A stretch of 64,000 nucleotides of DNA, from contig NZ_AUBE01000020.1 of assembly GCF_000429085.1 (NCBI RefSeq), positions 1 through 64,000 on the forward strand, in the 5' to 3' direction. This stretch comes from Streptomyces flavidovirens DSM 40150. Lineage in GTDB: Bacteria > Actinomycetota > Actinomycetes > Streptomycetales > Streptomycetaceae. Under the pieces are notes generated by a model, which was not told the origin of the DNA, made no database searches, and was given only the letters and a program-made list of their open reading frames with translations. A program made the translations under genes and the position numbers. Positions 1 to 9,079 of the stretch are shown here, one piece after another (position 1 is the stretch's first letter; every line of letters begins with the position of its first letter).

Positions 1-26
1 CGCATGCCTAGCCTCGAAGTTTCGTG

Positions 27-58
27 ACGGTCCGCCGGCGGAGTCGGTGGACCGTTTT
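27..58. terminator. hairpin near the left edge
   Basis: A 10-base arm at 27-36 pairs with 46-55 with one mismatch around a 9-base loop and is followed by TTT. It looks like a factor-independent terminator of a gene outside the window or the end of the IS remnant to its right. Direction is not certain. Confidence 0.4.
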
Positions 59-200
59 CGTGCTGTGAACTGAGGCTGTGCAGGCTGAGATCCCGAGTGT
101 CGTCTCGGGCGGACGCCGGGTTCCACTGCTCCGGGGTGGAGGGTTCTTTCGCAGGGACGGGTGAATCTGCTGATCAGCCGAGGTTCGGGAGGAGTGCGAG

Positions 201-640
201 TCAGCCGAGAGCTGCGGTAATGTGGCTGGTCCAGGGCCAGTGCCGGGCCAGGCGGAGGATCCGGCGGCGGCCGGTGGTCACGAGCTGTCCAGCCGTGCTG
301 AGCAGACGAAGCCGCAGGCGGCGGGGCTCCCAGAGTATGGCTTCGCCGGCCAGCGCGAGCATGGGCATCCAGGCCAGCAGGTCGAGACCGATCTGCACGA
401 TCTCCAGCCAAACCCGGTTTTGTGCCATGCGCTTGAGGGGCAGGTTGCGCAGACCGGTGGCCCGGGCGGCCCGGATGCGGTCCTCGGCCCTGGCCCGCAG
501 CCGGTGACGGAGCTCGAGCTCGGCGATCGGCCGGCCGGGCGTGTTGGTGGCGAAGCAGGTGAGCCTCATGCCGTCCGCGTCCGTGAGCCTCAACTGGGCC
601 CCAGCCTTCTTGTAGGTGCGAGAGGTCCTCGTGCAGGGAG
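201..640 (-). pseudogene. IS1380-family transposase, C-terminal remnant
   Basis: The minus-strand reading from about 640 to the TGA at 201 carries the conserved C-terminal part of IS1380-type DDE transposases: a stretch reading AQLRLTDADG, then LRHRLRARAEDRIR, the TGLRNLP motif, a hydrophobic segment (LDLLAWMPMLALAGE) and the typical tail with GRRRILRLARHWPW. The family protein is around 450 residues; only about 145 recognisable residues remain. Upstream of about 640 the reading frame no longer resembles a transposase, so the N-terminal half, including the first catalytic aspartates, is lost. I saw no matching inverted repeats, so the element's borders cannot be drawn. It is a dead fragment that marks this end of the window as an insertion hot spot. 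Confidence 0.75.
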
Positions 641-911
641 TAGGCCATGGCCCAGTCGCTCGTCTGGTAAGAGTCGGCCGGCAGGACTCCTTCACGGAGT
701 CCCACAGCCGCTTTGCGATGGGGTGCCAGGGGCGATCGCGGCCGGTATCTCCGTGGGTCGGCGACGCCGCGAGTCACGGACTGGACACCGTTACCCTTGC
801 GCTCTCGGGGTGGGCGAGGTCGGTCTCGCGGTTGGGTACAGGGCAATGCCTCAGCCACCCCTCTGACGCGCAAACGGGCTTGATTTGGGCCTCGTTGTCA
901 GTGGTGCGCGC

Positions 912-923
912 TAGCCTCACGGC
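912..923 (+). promoter_or_regulatory. -10-like box for a leaderless HNH transcript
   Basis: TAGCCT at 912-917 is followed by six bases and then the ATG at 924. There is no Shine-Dalgarno sequence, so a transcript starting on the A of the start codon is plausible. No good -35 hexamer is visible at the right distance. Confidence 0.3.
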
Positions 924-1457
924 ATGGCACAAGGGCGGATGGCTGTTCCCGCAGGGGTGAAGCGTGCAGTGCTGGTTGAGGCAGGGCATCGATGTGCGAT
1001 CCCTACCTGTCGGGCCAGTACAACGGAGTTCGCGCACATCAAGCCGTGGAGAGTGGTGCGCGAGCACAGGTTCGAGAATCTCATCGCGCTATGCCCCACC
1101 TGTCACACACGCTTTGACAAGGGAGAGATCGACCAGAAGGCGATGGCCCAGTACAAGGCCAACCTTGGGATCATCAACGGCCGCTACGGAGAGATCGAGC
1201 AGCGAGTGCTCACCCTGTTTGCTGAGAACCCAGACATCAACTCCGTTCCGATGCCGGCTGCCTCCGACGTCATGATGATGCACTTGGTGAAGGACGGTCT
1301 GTTCACGCGAGGCTTGAGATCCAACCTCGGAATCCTTATTCCCAACGGCGCAAACGCCGTGATCGACTTCGCGGGCGGAACGCAGGAGTTCTACAGCATC
1401 ACAGAGAAGGGCCGCGACGTTGTGGCCAGACTCGTCGAGGCACGCTCACTGAGCTGA
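924..1457 (+). CDS. HNH endonuclease-family protein
   Basis: A 177-residue protein with a compact HNH nuclease fold in residues 20-67. It has a CX4C pair (C24, C29), the histidine of FAHIKPW (H38), N52 in the NLIAL strand, and CPTCH (C57, C60, H61). The four cysteines would bind structural zinc, and H38, N52 and H61 would build the metal-dependent nickase site, so all expected residues are present. Residues 85-177 form a second domain that I do not recognise; its pattern of short helices and a wing-like GTQEFYSITEKGRDV segment resembles a winged helix. The ATG at 924 has no ribosome binding site. The gene ends 19 bases before an intact IS element, and its other neighbours are mobile-element debris, so it is probably an accessory gene. 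Its target is unknown. Confidence 0.7.
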   Translation: MAQGRMAVPAGVKRAVLVEAGHRCAIPTCRASTTEFAHIKPWRVVREHRFENLIALCPTCHTRFDKGEIDQKAMAQYKANLGIINGRYGEIEQRVLTLFAENPDINSVPMPAASDVMMMHLVKDGLFTRGLRSNLGILIPNGANAVIDFAGGTQEFYSITEKGRDVVARLVEARSLS

Positions 1458-1473
1458 CATCAGAGCGAACCAC

Positions 1474-2494
1474 TTACGAGTTGGTGCGTGATAGCGGGTG
1501 GGCATGCTCTGCTGGTGAAGGGCACGGTGGATCGTTCGGTTCTGGCACATCCGTTGTTCACGGGGATCTCGTGGGCTCATTTGTCTTCTCTGACAGTGGA
1601 GTTGGCGGGGTCGTGGGTGGCAGAGGTCGAGGGCCGTCGGCACCAAACGCGGGGCGGTGCGAGGAAGCGGGCGCCGGGGGCTGGGGCTCGTCATCGGCTG
1701 GTGTTCGTGGACCGGGTGGTGGCCACGCTGATCCACTTGCGCCATGACCTTCCGCACGCGGTGCTGGCCTTGATGTACGGAGTGGACCGCTCCACGGTCA
1801 CCCGGGCGGTGGGTGAGGTACGTGGTCTCCTGGCCGGGCGGGGGTTCGCTGTCCCGGACCGGCCTGGTGTGCGCCTGCGCACTTTGGAGGATGTGTTCGC
1901 GTACGCCCAGGCCGAAGGTGTTGAGCTGCTTCTGGATGCCACCGAGGTTCAGGTCCGCCGCCCGGCGGCAGGCCGCGGCGGCCGGCGGGCGTTCGTCTCG
2001 GGCAAGAAGAAACAGAACACGATGAAGGCGACGGTCATCGCCGACGACCAGGGCCGCACTCTGTGGACGGATGCACTGCGGCCGGGCCGGATGCACGACG
2101 CGACTGCCGCCCGCACTGCCGGAATCGGCAGATGCTTCGACCACTTCGACCAGGTCCGCGTCCTCCTCGACGACGGCTACCTCGGACTGAGCAAAGATCA
2201 CCGGGGCCAAGCCCTGACCCAGCCCCGCAAGCTACGGCCAGGCGCAACCCTGCCCTTCCTCGAACACAACGAACGCCGACGACACGAGCACTCCTCGCAG
2301 CGGATCACCGTCGAACACGCCCTCGCCGACCACAAACGCTGGAAACAACTCCAGCGCTGGACCCACCGCCGCGACCGCCTCCCCGACACCTACCAAGCCA
2401 TCGCCACCCTGGTATCCGACCGCACCGCCACCGCCTGACGCAGGACATGAGCAGGGCAAACACGTCTCACCCGCTATCACGCACCAACTCGTTA
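1474..2494 (+). mobile_element. complete IS5-type insertion sequence with TTA target duplication
   Basis: The element spans 1477-2491 (1,015 bp). Its ends are perfect 24-base inverted repeats at 1477-1500 and 2468-2491, flanked on both sides by TTA (1474-1476 and 2492-2494). A 3-bp TNA duplication fits the IS1031/ISL2-like groups of the IS5 family. The single transposase gene is intact, so the element could be active and is probably a recent arrival. Confidence 0.9.
1488..2438 (+). CDS. IS5-type DDE transposase (DDE_Tnp_4 fold)
   Basis: Catalyses cut-and-paste movement of the surrounding element. An N-terminal helix-turn-helix (about residues 70-112; LPHAVLALMYGVDRSTVTRAV) is followed by an RNase H-like DDE domain with D150 (LLLDATEV), D228 (VLLDDGYLG) and E276 (ITVEHALADHK), all in the expected context. 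The GTG at 1488 lies inside the left inverted repeat; GTG codons at 1515 and 1524 are alternative starts and would put the gene wholly inside the element. At about 300-316 residues it has normal length, without frameshift or internal stop. Confidence 0.88.
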   Translation: MIAGGHALLVKGTVDRSVLAHPLFTGISWAHLSSLTVELAGSWVAEVEGRRHQTRGGARKRAPGAGARHRLVFVDRVVATLIHLRHDLPHAVLALMYGVDRSTVTRAVGEVRGLLAGRGFAVPDRPGVRLRTLEDVFAYAQAEGVELLLDATEVQVRRPAAGRGGRRAFVSGKKKQNTMKATVIADDQGRTLWTDALRPGRMHDATAARTAGIGRCFDHFDQVRVLLDDGYLGLSKDHRGQALTQPRKLRPGATLPFLEHNERRRHEHSSQRITVEHALADHKRWKQLQRWTHRRDRLPDTYQAIATLVSDRTATA

Positions 2495-2548
2495 GGGCTC
2501 GCAGAGAATCAACGTGTTGCTTCCCATGGGCGAGCTCGTTCACGTGGT

Positions 2549-3044
2549 ATGCGCATACCTGACGAGACTCGAGATCAACTCGCCATCAAGTTCGGGGTGT
2601 TGTTCCCGCATCTGGACGAGCGGCAGCGGCGGCTGGTGATGGGGGCCGAGGCTCGGATCCTTGGCCACGGCGGTATCCGGGCGGTCGCGCGGTCGGCCCA
2701 GGTCAGCGAGACGACGGTCCGGAAGGGGGTGGACGAGTTGGAGGCCGGCGAGGCCCCCTTGGGACGGGTACGTAGGCCCGGTGGTGGTCGGAAAAGGGCC
2801 GTGGACCTTGATCCGGGTCTGCGGCCCGCGCTGCTGGGACTGGTGGAACCTGACGAGCGGGGCGATCCGACCTCGCCATTGCGCTGGACGGTGAAGTCGA
2901 CCAGGAATCTCGCGGCCGAGCTCACCCATCGAGGGCACAGGGTGAGCGCGGACACGGTTGGAGACCTGCTGCGTGAGGAGGGCTTCAGCCTGCAGGCCGG
3001 CGCCAAGATGCTCGAGGGCAAGCAGCATCCGGACCGTGACGCCC
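2549..3044 (+). pseudogene. ISAzo13-family transposase, N-terminal fragment
   Basis: From the ATG at 2549 the protein begins MRIPDETRDQLAIKFG and continues with features of ISAzo13-type (Rhodopirellula-type) transposases: FPHLDERQRRL, a helix-turn-helix (GIRAVARSAQVSETTVRKG), RRPGGGRKR, and the SPLRWTVKSTRNLA segment. It reaches EGKQHPDRDA and then stops resembling the family, about 165 residues into a protein that normally exceeds 400. The break lies at about 3044, where sequence from the opposite-strand hsdM begins, so the catalytic half is gone. This is a junction formed by deletion or recombination, not a simple insertion, because neither the other half of the transposase nor the rest of hsdM is in the window. 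Confidence 0.8.
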
Positions 3045-4790
3045 GCACTTGGGGTGCACATCCCAGCCGAAGGGGACGATCTCGGTATCGCGCAGGGGGA
3101 CATCGGGCTCTGGCTCACCCTTGTTCTTGCCGGACTGGAAGCGGCAGATGTCGGCGTTCTGATCGCGCTCGCCGAGGGTCTGCCACAGAGCCTTGCGCTG
3201 CGCAGAGGTCAGGCTGATGCCGCGCGAACCGAGGTGCTTGCCCAGGTCGTTGAGAAAGTCCTCGCGGTTGAGGTACTGGCCCCCGTTGAAGGACTTCAAG
3301 GCGCCGATGAGGCCGTCGAGGGTGCCGAGGATCTTGTGCTCAGCGACGAGGGCGACACGCTCGGGTGTGGTCTCGAAGTTCCGCCGCAGTGGGCGCTCGA
3401 CGGTGATCTGCCAGAAGGCGAAGTCGAGATTGTCGAAGATCTTGGAGGTGTCCGAGGACTCCATGTCCGCGTACTGCTGCAACACGCGCTCACGGGCGGC
3501 CTCGTCGATCTCGACTCGCTTGGAGCCCAGGGACGGCATCTTGGCACCCAGGGCGGTGGCGTCGATGAGCTGCACTTTGCCTTTGCGCTCAGGGCGCTTC
3601 TTGTTGTCGAAGATCCACAGGTAAGTGGGAATGCCGGTGTTGTAGAACATGTCGTTCGGCAGCGCGACGATGGCTTCGATCAAGTCGTTCTCCAGCAGCC
3701 ATCCCCGGATGTTGCTGGAGCCGCTCCCGGCGCCGCCGGAGAACAGCGGGGAGCCGTTTAGGACGATGCCGGCGCGGGCTCCGCCGTCCTGGCTGTCAGC
3801 GGGGTTCATCTTGGCGATCGCGTGTTGGACGAACAGCAGGGCGCCGTCGGAGGTCGGGGGCAGGCCAGCCCCGAAGCGACCGGTGAAGCCCCTCTTGTGT
3901 TCCTTCTCCACGTCCTCGGCGATGTTCTTCCAGTCCACGCCGTAGGGCGGGTTGGAAAGGATGTAGTTGAACCTGTCGTCCGGGAACAGGTCCTTGGTCA
4001 GGGTGTTGCCCAGCGCAATGTTCTGGGGGTTCTGGCCCTTGGCGAGCATGTCGGAGCGGCACATGGCGTAGGACTCGGGGCGCAGCTCCTGCCCGTACAG
4101 GAGGAGCTCGGCGTCCGGGTTCATGCGGTGCAGGTGCTCCTCTGCCACGCTGAGCATGCCGCCGGTACCGACGGTGGGGTCGTAGATGCTGCGGATGGCA
4201 TCGCCGGACAGCGCGTTGTCGTCCTCGGCGAACAGCAGGTCCACCAGCAGGTTGATCGCGTCGCGGGGGGTGTAGTGGTCACCGGACTCGGCGTTGGACG
4301 ACTCGAAGTCCATGAAGATGAGGTGCTCGAACAGCTCGCCCATCTTGGAGTTCGGCACGGCCTCGGGAGACAGGTCCAGGTCGCGGAACTGGCGGACGAT
4401 CGTAGCGAGGATGCCCCCCTTCCTCATGCGTTCGATGTGCTGGGGAAGATGGAAGTTCGCGAAGACGTCGATGTCGTTGCTGAACCCGCGTACGTACTCC
4501 AGCAGGTTGTCGGCCATGTCATCGCCGGAGTCGTACACAGAGGCCAAGGTGTGCTTCGTCGTGTTGTAGAACTTCACACCGCCGGTGGCCGACTTGATCG
4601 CCTTGACGCGCAGCACCTCGCTCGGCTCCCGAGCGATGATCGCGGCAACCTCATCTCGGTGGGGTGCCATGACGCACTCCAGGCGACGGAGGATCGTCAT
4701 CGGCAGGATGATGTCACCCGCCTTGTTGCGGGCATAGACACCGCGCAGAGTGTCGGCAACGGCCCAGACGTCCTTCTTTAGGTCGACCAC
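3045..4790 (-). pseudogene. hsdM: type I restriction-modification methyltransferase subunit, 3' end lost
   Basis: HsdM is the adenine-N6 methyltransferase subunit of type I restriction-modification enzymes and works with HsdS, which supplies target recognition. The GTG at 4790 follows AGGAAGG twelve bases upstream. The four-helix N-terminal domain (VWAVADTLRG onward) is followed by the SAM-binding motif DPTVGTGGM (D204) and the catalytic NPPYG (N280), both intact. Similarity runs to EPEPDVPLRDTEIVPF, close to the normal C-terminus, then ends at the junction with a broken transposase near 3044; the open frame runs on to 2985 only through foreign sequence. An estimated 20-40 residues are missing. 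With no hsdS or hsdR here, the gene is an orphan remnant. Whether the product still folds is open, since the catalytic domain is complete. Confidence 0.85.
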
Positions 4791-5525
4791 TTGCGTTGTT
4801 GTCCTTCCTGACACGGATGCAGCGGAGCACCTGATGAGAGGCTGACCAGTGACCACGCTGGTCCACACACGGAAATGTAGATGGTGCCACTGACAGGCCC
4901 GAAGCCATTCAACAAGTAGCGCCTGCCTTAGGTGAAAAGTCCACTCCACACCCGACCAGCCACGAACGGGAGATACTTGAACATAAAGGGGCAACAGGGG
5001 CGCGCACGCCTGACCCGTACGCCCCCGCGGCAATGACCCTGGCCGCACCCCAAGCAGCCCCCGCCGCCGCGCCCCCCAATAGCCAGGCAGCGAAGAGTCC
5101 GTCTCCGCCAGGCCATGAATGCCGGTGGCACGAGAGTCCTCCCGCGCCGAGGCGAGGGAATCCATGGCGAGAATCGCCTTGTCGCAGGAGCTACGAGAGT
5201 ACGAGCGGCCCTCGCACAGTCGGAGCGGGAGCGACAGCGAGCCCGACAGGTGCGCTCGCCTGGGGCCGGAGTAGATCACCACCGCCGGCAGTGAGGCGCA
5301 GAACCTGCTGGACGTGCCGCACGGAAGCAGCGAAGCCGCTTGGCGTCACGAAGCTCCCAACAACCTGCACATCTACGTAGGCGGCAGATCTCCTGACCAG
5401 CCACACAGGACACCTGACGACCCATCAGAACGAGCGTCAAATGAGCGCCACGAGCGTCATTTCAGCGTCAAGATATCGCCCGTAACGCCCACAACGCACA
5501 TAATGCGCACGCACAAAACCGCAGG
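4791..5525. other. 735-bp gene-free region upstream of hsdM
   Basis: No convincing gene is present. Minus-strand reading frames through here lack family features and ribosome binding sites. The right end (about 5433-5515) holds clustered short direct repeats, listed separately. The region separates accessory DNA from the conserved rRNA methyltransferase gene and probably contains the island border, but I saw no tRNA or att-like duplication. Confidence 0.5.
5433..5470. repeat. four phased AGCGYCA direct repeats
   Basis: AGCGTCA, AGCGCCA, AGCGTCA and AGCGTCA start at 5433, 5444, 5453 and 5464, spaced 11, 9 and 11 bases, about one DNA turn each. An AAATGA/TCATTT inverted pair at 5440-5462 is laid over them. 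Further ACGC-type repeats continue to about 5515. This looks like an array of protein-binding sites. Confidence 0.5.
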
Positions 5526-6917
5526 TCAGGAGCCCTTCGCGGCCGGTTCAAGGATGGCGACGCACTCCACGTGGTGGGTCATCGGGAACAAGTCGAAGGC
5601 GCGCAGCGTGCGCGGCTTGTAGCCCGCGTCGCGGAAGTACGCCAGGTCGCGGGCCAGGGCTGCCGGGTCGCAGGCGACGTATGCGATGCGGCGGGCGCCC
5701 AGGGAGGCCAGGTGCTTCACCGTCTGCTTGCCCGCGCCCGCGCGCGGCGGGTCCAGGACGATCAGGTCGGTCTCGGTGATGCCGGTGCGCGGGAGCACCT
5801 GCTCCACCTTGCCCTGCTCGATGCGTACGTACTCCATGTCCTGGAGGTTGTGCCTGGCGTCCTCGACGGCGCGCTTCGAGGTCTCGATGCCGAGCACCGC
5901 GCCCTTGTCGCCGATGCGCTCGGCGATCGCGCCCGCGAACAGGCCCACGCCGCAGTACAGGTCGAGCGCCGACTCGCCCTTCCTCGGCATCAGGCCCTGC
6001 ATGACGGCCTTGATGAGGATGTCGGGCCCCTGCGGGTGGACCTGCCAGAAGCCGCCCATGCCAACGCGGTACGTGCGCCCGTCCGCCCGCTCGCGCACGA
6101 AGGCGCGGCCGTGCACCCGGTGTACTCCGCCGTCCTTCTCCTCCACGCGGAGGACCGAGACCGGCTTGTCGAGTTCGACGAGGGGCAGGCGGCCGCCCGG
6201 TCGGGGGGTGAGAACCACCTGGCGGTCGTTCGAGCCGGTGGCCGCGATCGCCTCGACCGACGCCATCTGGGGCCAGTCCTGCTTCTCGATGCCGAGCTCG
6301 CTGACGCCCGGTGCGGCGATCATGCAATGGTCGATGGGCTGTACATCGTGCGAGCGGTGCTTGCGCAATCCCGCCCGGCCGTCGGGGTCGACGGCGTACT
6401 GCACGCGCGTGCGCCAGGCAGGGACCTCACCCTGCGGGAGCTTGTCGCCCGGTGCCGGCATGACGGTGCCGTCCCAGCCGGCCTCCTCCGGCGTGAGGCC
6501 CGCGAGGCGCATGAGCTGCTCGGCGATGACCTCGCCCTTGAGCCTGCGCTGCGCGCCCGGCTTTGCGTGCTGCCAGTCGCAGCCGCCGCACTTGCCGGGG
6601 CCGGCGAACGGGCACGGTGCCTCGATGCGGTCCTTCGACGCCTCTATGACCTCGACCGCGTCGGCGCGCAGGTACCGGGAGGACTCCCCGCCGTCCGTCA
6701 CGCGGGCGCGGACCTTCTCGCCGGGCAGCGCGTGCCGTACGAACAGGACGCGGCCCTCGTCGGTGCGGGCGATGCAGTGGCCGCCGTGGGCGACCGGGCC
6801 GACCTCGACCTCGTACTCGGTCCCTACGAGCCCTACGAGGGAATCGGCCGATGCGGCCGGTTCAGCCGACTTGACCGACTCCGCCGATTCCTTCGCGTCC
6901 TTGGAATGTGACTGCAT
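5526..6917 (-). CDS. 23S rRNA (uracil-C5)-methyltransferase, RumA/RlmCD type
   Basis: SAM-dependent enzyme that methylates C5 of a uridine in rRNA. It has 463 residues. After a charged, low-complexity start comes a TRAM RNA-binding domain (about residues 30-90; EYEVEVGPVAHGGHCIARTDE). An iron-sulfur-cluster-type cysteine set follows (CPFAGPGKCGGCDW plus an upstream cysteine), then the methyltransferase domain with ALDLYCGVGLFAG as SAM motif, VLDPPRAG, and the nucleophile loop YVACDPAALARDL near the C-terminus. All catalytic elements are present. The ATG at 6917 is the only reasonable start. It is the first conserved chromosomal gene next to the mobile debris and is probably monocistronic. The exact target uridine cannot be told from sequence. 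Confidence 0.88.
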   Translation of the reverse strand: MQSHSKDAKESAESVKSAEPAASADSLVGLVGTEYEVEVGPVAHGGHCIARTDEGRVLFVRHALPGEKVRARVTDGGESSRYLRADAVEVIEASKDRIEAPCPFAGPGKCGGCDWQHAKPGAQRRLKGEVIAEQLMRLAGLTPEEAGWDGTVMPAPGDKLPQGEVPAWRTRVQYAVDPDGRAGLRKHRSHDVQPIDHCMIAAPGVSELGIEKQDWPQMASVEAIAATGSNDRQVVLTPRPGGRLPLVELDKPVSVLRVEEKDGGVHRVHGRAFVRERADGRTYRVGMGGFWQVHPQGPDILIKAVMQGLMPRKGESALDLYCGVGLFAGAIAERIGDKGAVLGIETSKRAVEDARHNLQDMEYVRIEQGKVEQVLPRTGITETDLIVLDPPRAGAGKQTVKHLASLGARRIAYVACDPAALARDLAYFRDAGYKPRTLRAFDLFPMTHHVECVAILEPAAKGS

Positions 6918-6947
6918 TGCGGGGTGACTCCAGGGATCAAAGGGGTA

Positions 6948-6992
6948 CGGCCGGACTTCAGCCCACCAGTCTACGTGGGAGTCGTCCGGCCG
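6948..6992 (-). terminator. hairpin after the potassium importer gene
   Basis: CGGCCGGA at 6948-6955 pairs with 6985-6992 and an inner CCCAC/GTGGG stem adds to it. It lies just beyond the stop of the minus-strand transporter gene. Confidence 0.55.
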
Positions 6993-7027
6993 TTCACCAC
7001 GTCATTGCGTCAGCGTCGCCCCTGCCG

Positions 7028-9079
7028 TCAGCGCTTGCCGTTCGGCTCCTTCGGGCGGACCCGGTCCACCGGTCCGCGCCGCACCGCACCCGGCGCGTTC
7101 CACTCCTGGCGCTTCTTCGCCCGCTCCTTCGCCAGCTCCGAGGACTGGAGCTGGTACGGCACCGAGGTCACCATCACACCCGGCGTGAACAGCAGCCTGC
7201 CCTTGAGCCGCAGCGCGCTCTGGTTATGGAGGAAGTGCTCGTACCAGTGGCCCACCACGTACTCCGGGATGTAGATGCTGATCGCGTCCCGCGGGCTCTC
7301 CCGCCGCAGCCCCTTCACGTAATCGATGATGGGCCGCGTGATCTCGCGGTACGGCGAGTCGATGATCTTCAGCGGCACGTTGATGCCGCGCCGCTCCCAC
7401 TCGTCCTTGAGCGCCTTGGTCTCGGCCGGGTCGACGCTGACGCTGAGCGCCTCAAGGCGGTCGGAGCGCGTCAGCTTGGCGAAGGCCAGGGCCCGCAGCG
7501 TCGGCTTGTGGACCTTGGAGACCAGGACGATGGAGTGGACGCGCGACGGGCGGACGCTGTCGTCGGACGGGCCCTCGTCGGCGGCGATCTCCTCGGAGAC
7601 GCGGTCGTAGTGCTTACGGATCGCACTCATCGTCCCGTAGAAGATCACCATGCCGAGCAGCGCGACCCACGCGCCGTGCGTGAACTTGGTGGCCAGTACG
7701 ACGACCAGCACAAGGCCCGTGAAGAAGGCGCCGAAGGTGTTGATCGCCCGCGAGCGGATCATACGGCGGCGCGCGGCCGGGTCCCGTTCCGTCCGCAGGT
7801 GGCGGTTCCAGTGCCGCACCATGCCGATCTGGCTGAGCGTGAAGGAGACGAAGACGCCGACGATGTAGAGCTGGATGAGCCGGGTCGAGTCGGCGTCGTA
7901 GATCCACACGAGCAGGATGGCCGCGCCCGCGAGCAGCACGATGCCGTTGGAGAACGCGAGGCGGTCGCCGCGGGTGTGCAGTTGGCGCGGCAGGTAGCGG
8001 TCCTGCGCGAGGATCGAGCCGAGCAGCGGGAAGCCGTTGTACGCCGTGTTGGCGGCCAGGAAGAGAACGAGCGCGGTGGCCGCCGCCAGCAGGACGAAGA
8101 AGAACGTACCGTCACCGAAGACGGCCGCCGCGACCTGCGAGATCACCGGGTCCTGGACGTACTCGGAGCCGACGGCGACGCCGTTGTGGAGCAGGTCCTT
8201 CGCCGGGTTCTCGGCCATCTTCACGTCGGTGGCCATGGCCAGGCCGATGATGCCGCAGAACATCGTGACGGCCAGGCCGCCCATCAGGGCCAGTGTCGTG
8301 GCGGCGTTCTTGCTCTTGGGCTTGCGAAAGGCGGGCACGCCGTTGCTGATCGCCTCGACGCCGGTGAGCGCCGCACAGCCGGAGGAGAACGCCCGCAGCA
8401 GCAGGAAGACCAGGGCGAAGCCGGCCAGGCCCTGGTGTTCGGGCTTGATCTCGAAGTCTGAGGTCGGGGCGTGCATGGTGTCGCCCATGACGATGCCGCG
8501 GTAGGCGCCCCAGGCGATCATGATGAAGACGCCCGCCACGAAGACGTACGTGGGGATCGCGAAGAGCTTCCCCGACTCCCTCACCCCGCGCAGGTTCATG
8601 AGCGTCAGCAGCACGATGATGCCGATCGCGCACATCACCTTGTTCTCGACGACGAAGTGGATCGCCGAACCGAGGTTCTCCACTCCCGACGAGATCGACA
8701 CGGCCACGGTGAGGACGTAGTCGACGAGCAGGGCACTGGCGACGGTCAGTCCCGCCTTGGGGCCGAGGTTCGTGTTGGCGACCTCGTAGTCGCCACCGCC
8801 GCTCGGGTAGGCGTGCACGTTCTGGCGGTACGAGGCCACCACCGTGAACATCAGCACCACGACGGCGACCGCGATCCACGGACTGAAGTGGTACGCCGAC
8901 ACACCCGCGATGGAGAGCACCAGGAGCACTTCTCCTGGTGCGTACGCCACGGAGGAGAGCGGGTCGGAGGCGAAGACGGGAAGTGCGATGCGCTTGGGGA
9001 GAAGGGTCTCTCCCAGCCTGTCGCTGCGCAGCGCCCGGCCGATCAGGATCCGTTTGGGCACGTCGGTCAGTTTGGACAC
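7028..9079 (-). CDS. KimA-like potassium importer (APC/KUP superfamily)
   Basis: A 683-residue membrane protein. Residues 1-450 form the APC-type core with about 12 membrane helices. Landmarks match Bacillus KimA (YdaO): ASDPLSSVAYAPGE in the first broken helix, AYPSGGGDYEVA, LVDYVLTVAVSISSG, FSSGCAALTGVEAISN, LAANTAYNGFP and RGDRLAFSNGI. A cytoplasmic C-terminal domain (about 490-650) ends with HNQSALRLKGRLLF, also shared with KimA. KimA imports K+ and is inhibited by c-di-AMP. The family is often annotated only as amino-acid permease, and substrate here is inferred from this resemblance and the neighbouring TrkA genes. The GTG at 9079 is chosen because the family reading begins there; an upstream extension to 9121 lacks similarity. 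A TACGAT box seven bases upstream and no ribosome binding site suggest a leaderless mRNA. Confidence 0.82.
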   Translation of the reverse strand: MSKLTDVPKRILIGRALRSDRLGETLLPKRIALPVFASDPLSSVAYAPGEVLLVLSIAGVSAYHFSPWIAVAVVVLMFTVVASYRQNVHAYPSGGGDYEVANTNLGPKAGLTVASALLVDYVLTVAVSISSGVENLGSAIHFVVENKVMCAIGIIVLLTLMNLRGVRESGKLFAIPTYVFVAGVFIMIAWGAYRGIVMGDTMHAPTSDFEIKPEHQGLAGFALVFLLLRAFSSGCAALTGVEAISNGVPAFRKPKSKNAATTLALMGGLAVTMFCGIIGLAMATDVKMAENPAKDLLHNGVAVGSEYVQDPVISQVAAAVFGDGTFFFVLLAAATALVLFLAANTAYNGFPLLGSILAQDRYLPRQLHTRGDRLAFSNGIVLLAGAAILLVWIYDADSTRLIQLYIVGVFVSFTLSQIGMVRHWNRHLRTERDPAARRRMIRSRAINTFGAFFTGLVLVVVLATKFTHGAWVALLGMVIFYGTMSAIRKHYDRVSEEIAADEGPSDDSVRPSRVHSIVLVSKVHKPTLRALAFAKLTRSDRLEALSVSVDPAETKALKDEWERRGINVPLKIIDSPYREITRPIIDYVKGLRRESPRDAISIYIPEYVVGHWYEHFLHNQSALRLKGRLLFTPGVMVTSVPYQLQSSELAKERAKKRQEWNAPGAVRRGPVDRVRPKEPNGKR

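Noticed and set aside
2985-3044. HsdM natural C-terminus or gene fusion
   Set aside because: The open frame beyond 3044 is the antisense of the transposase fragment and carries no HsdM features.
5191-5406. Small minus-strand gene of 71 codons (MWLVRRSAAY...)
   Set aside because: No ribosome binding site, no recognisable features, and not in an operon context.
1-5525. Complete genomic island with att sites
   Set aside because: No tRNA gene, integrase or direct-repeat border was found; the region looks like layered IS debris.
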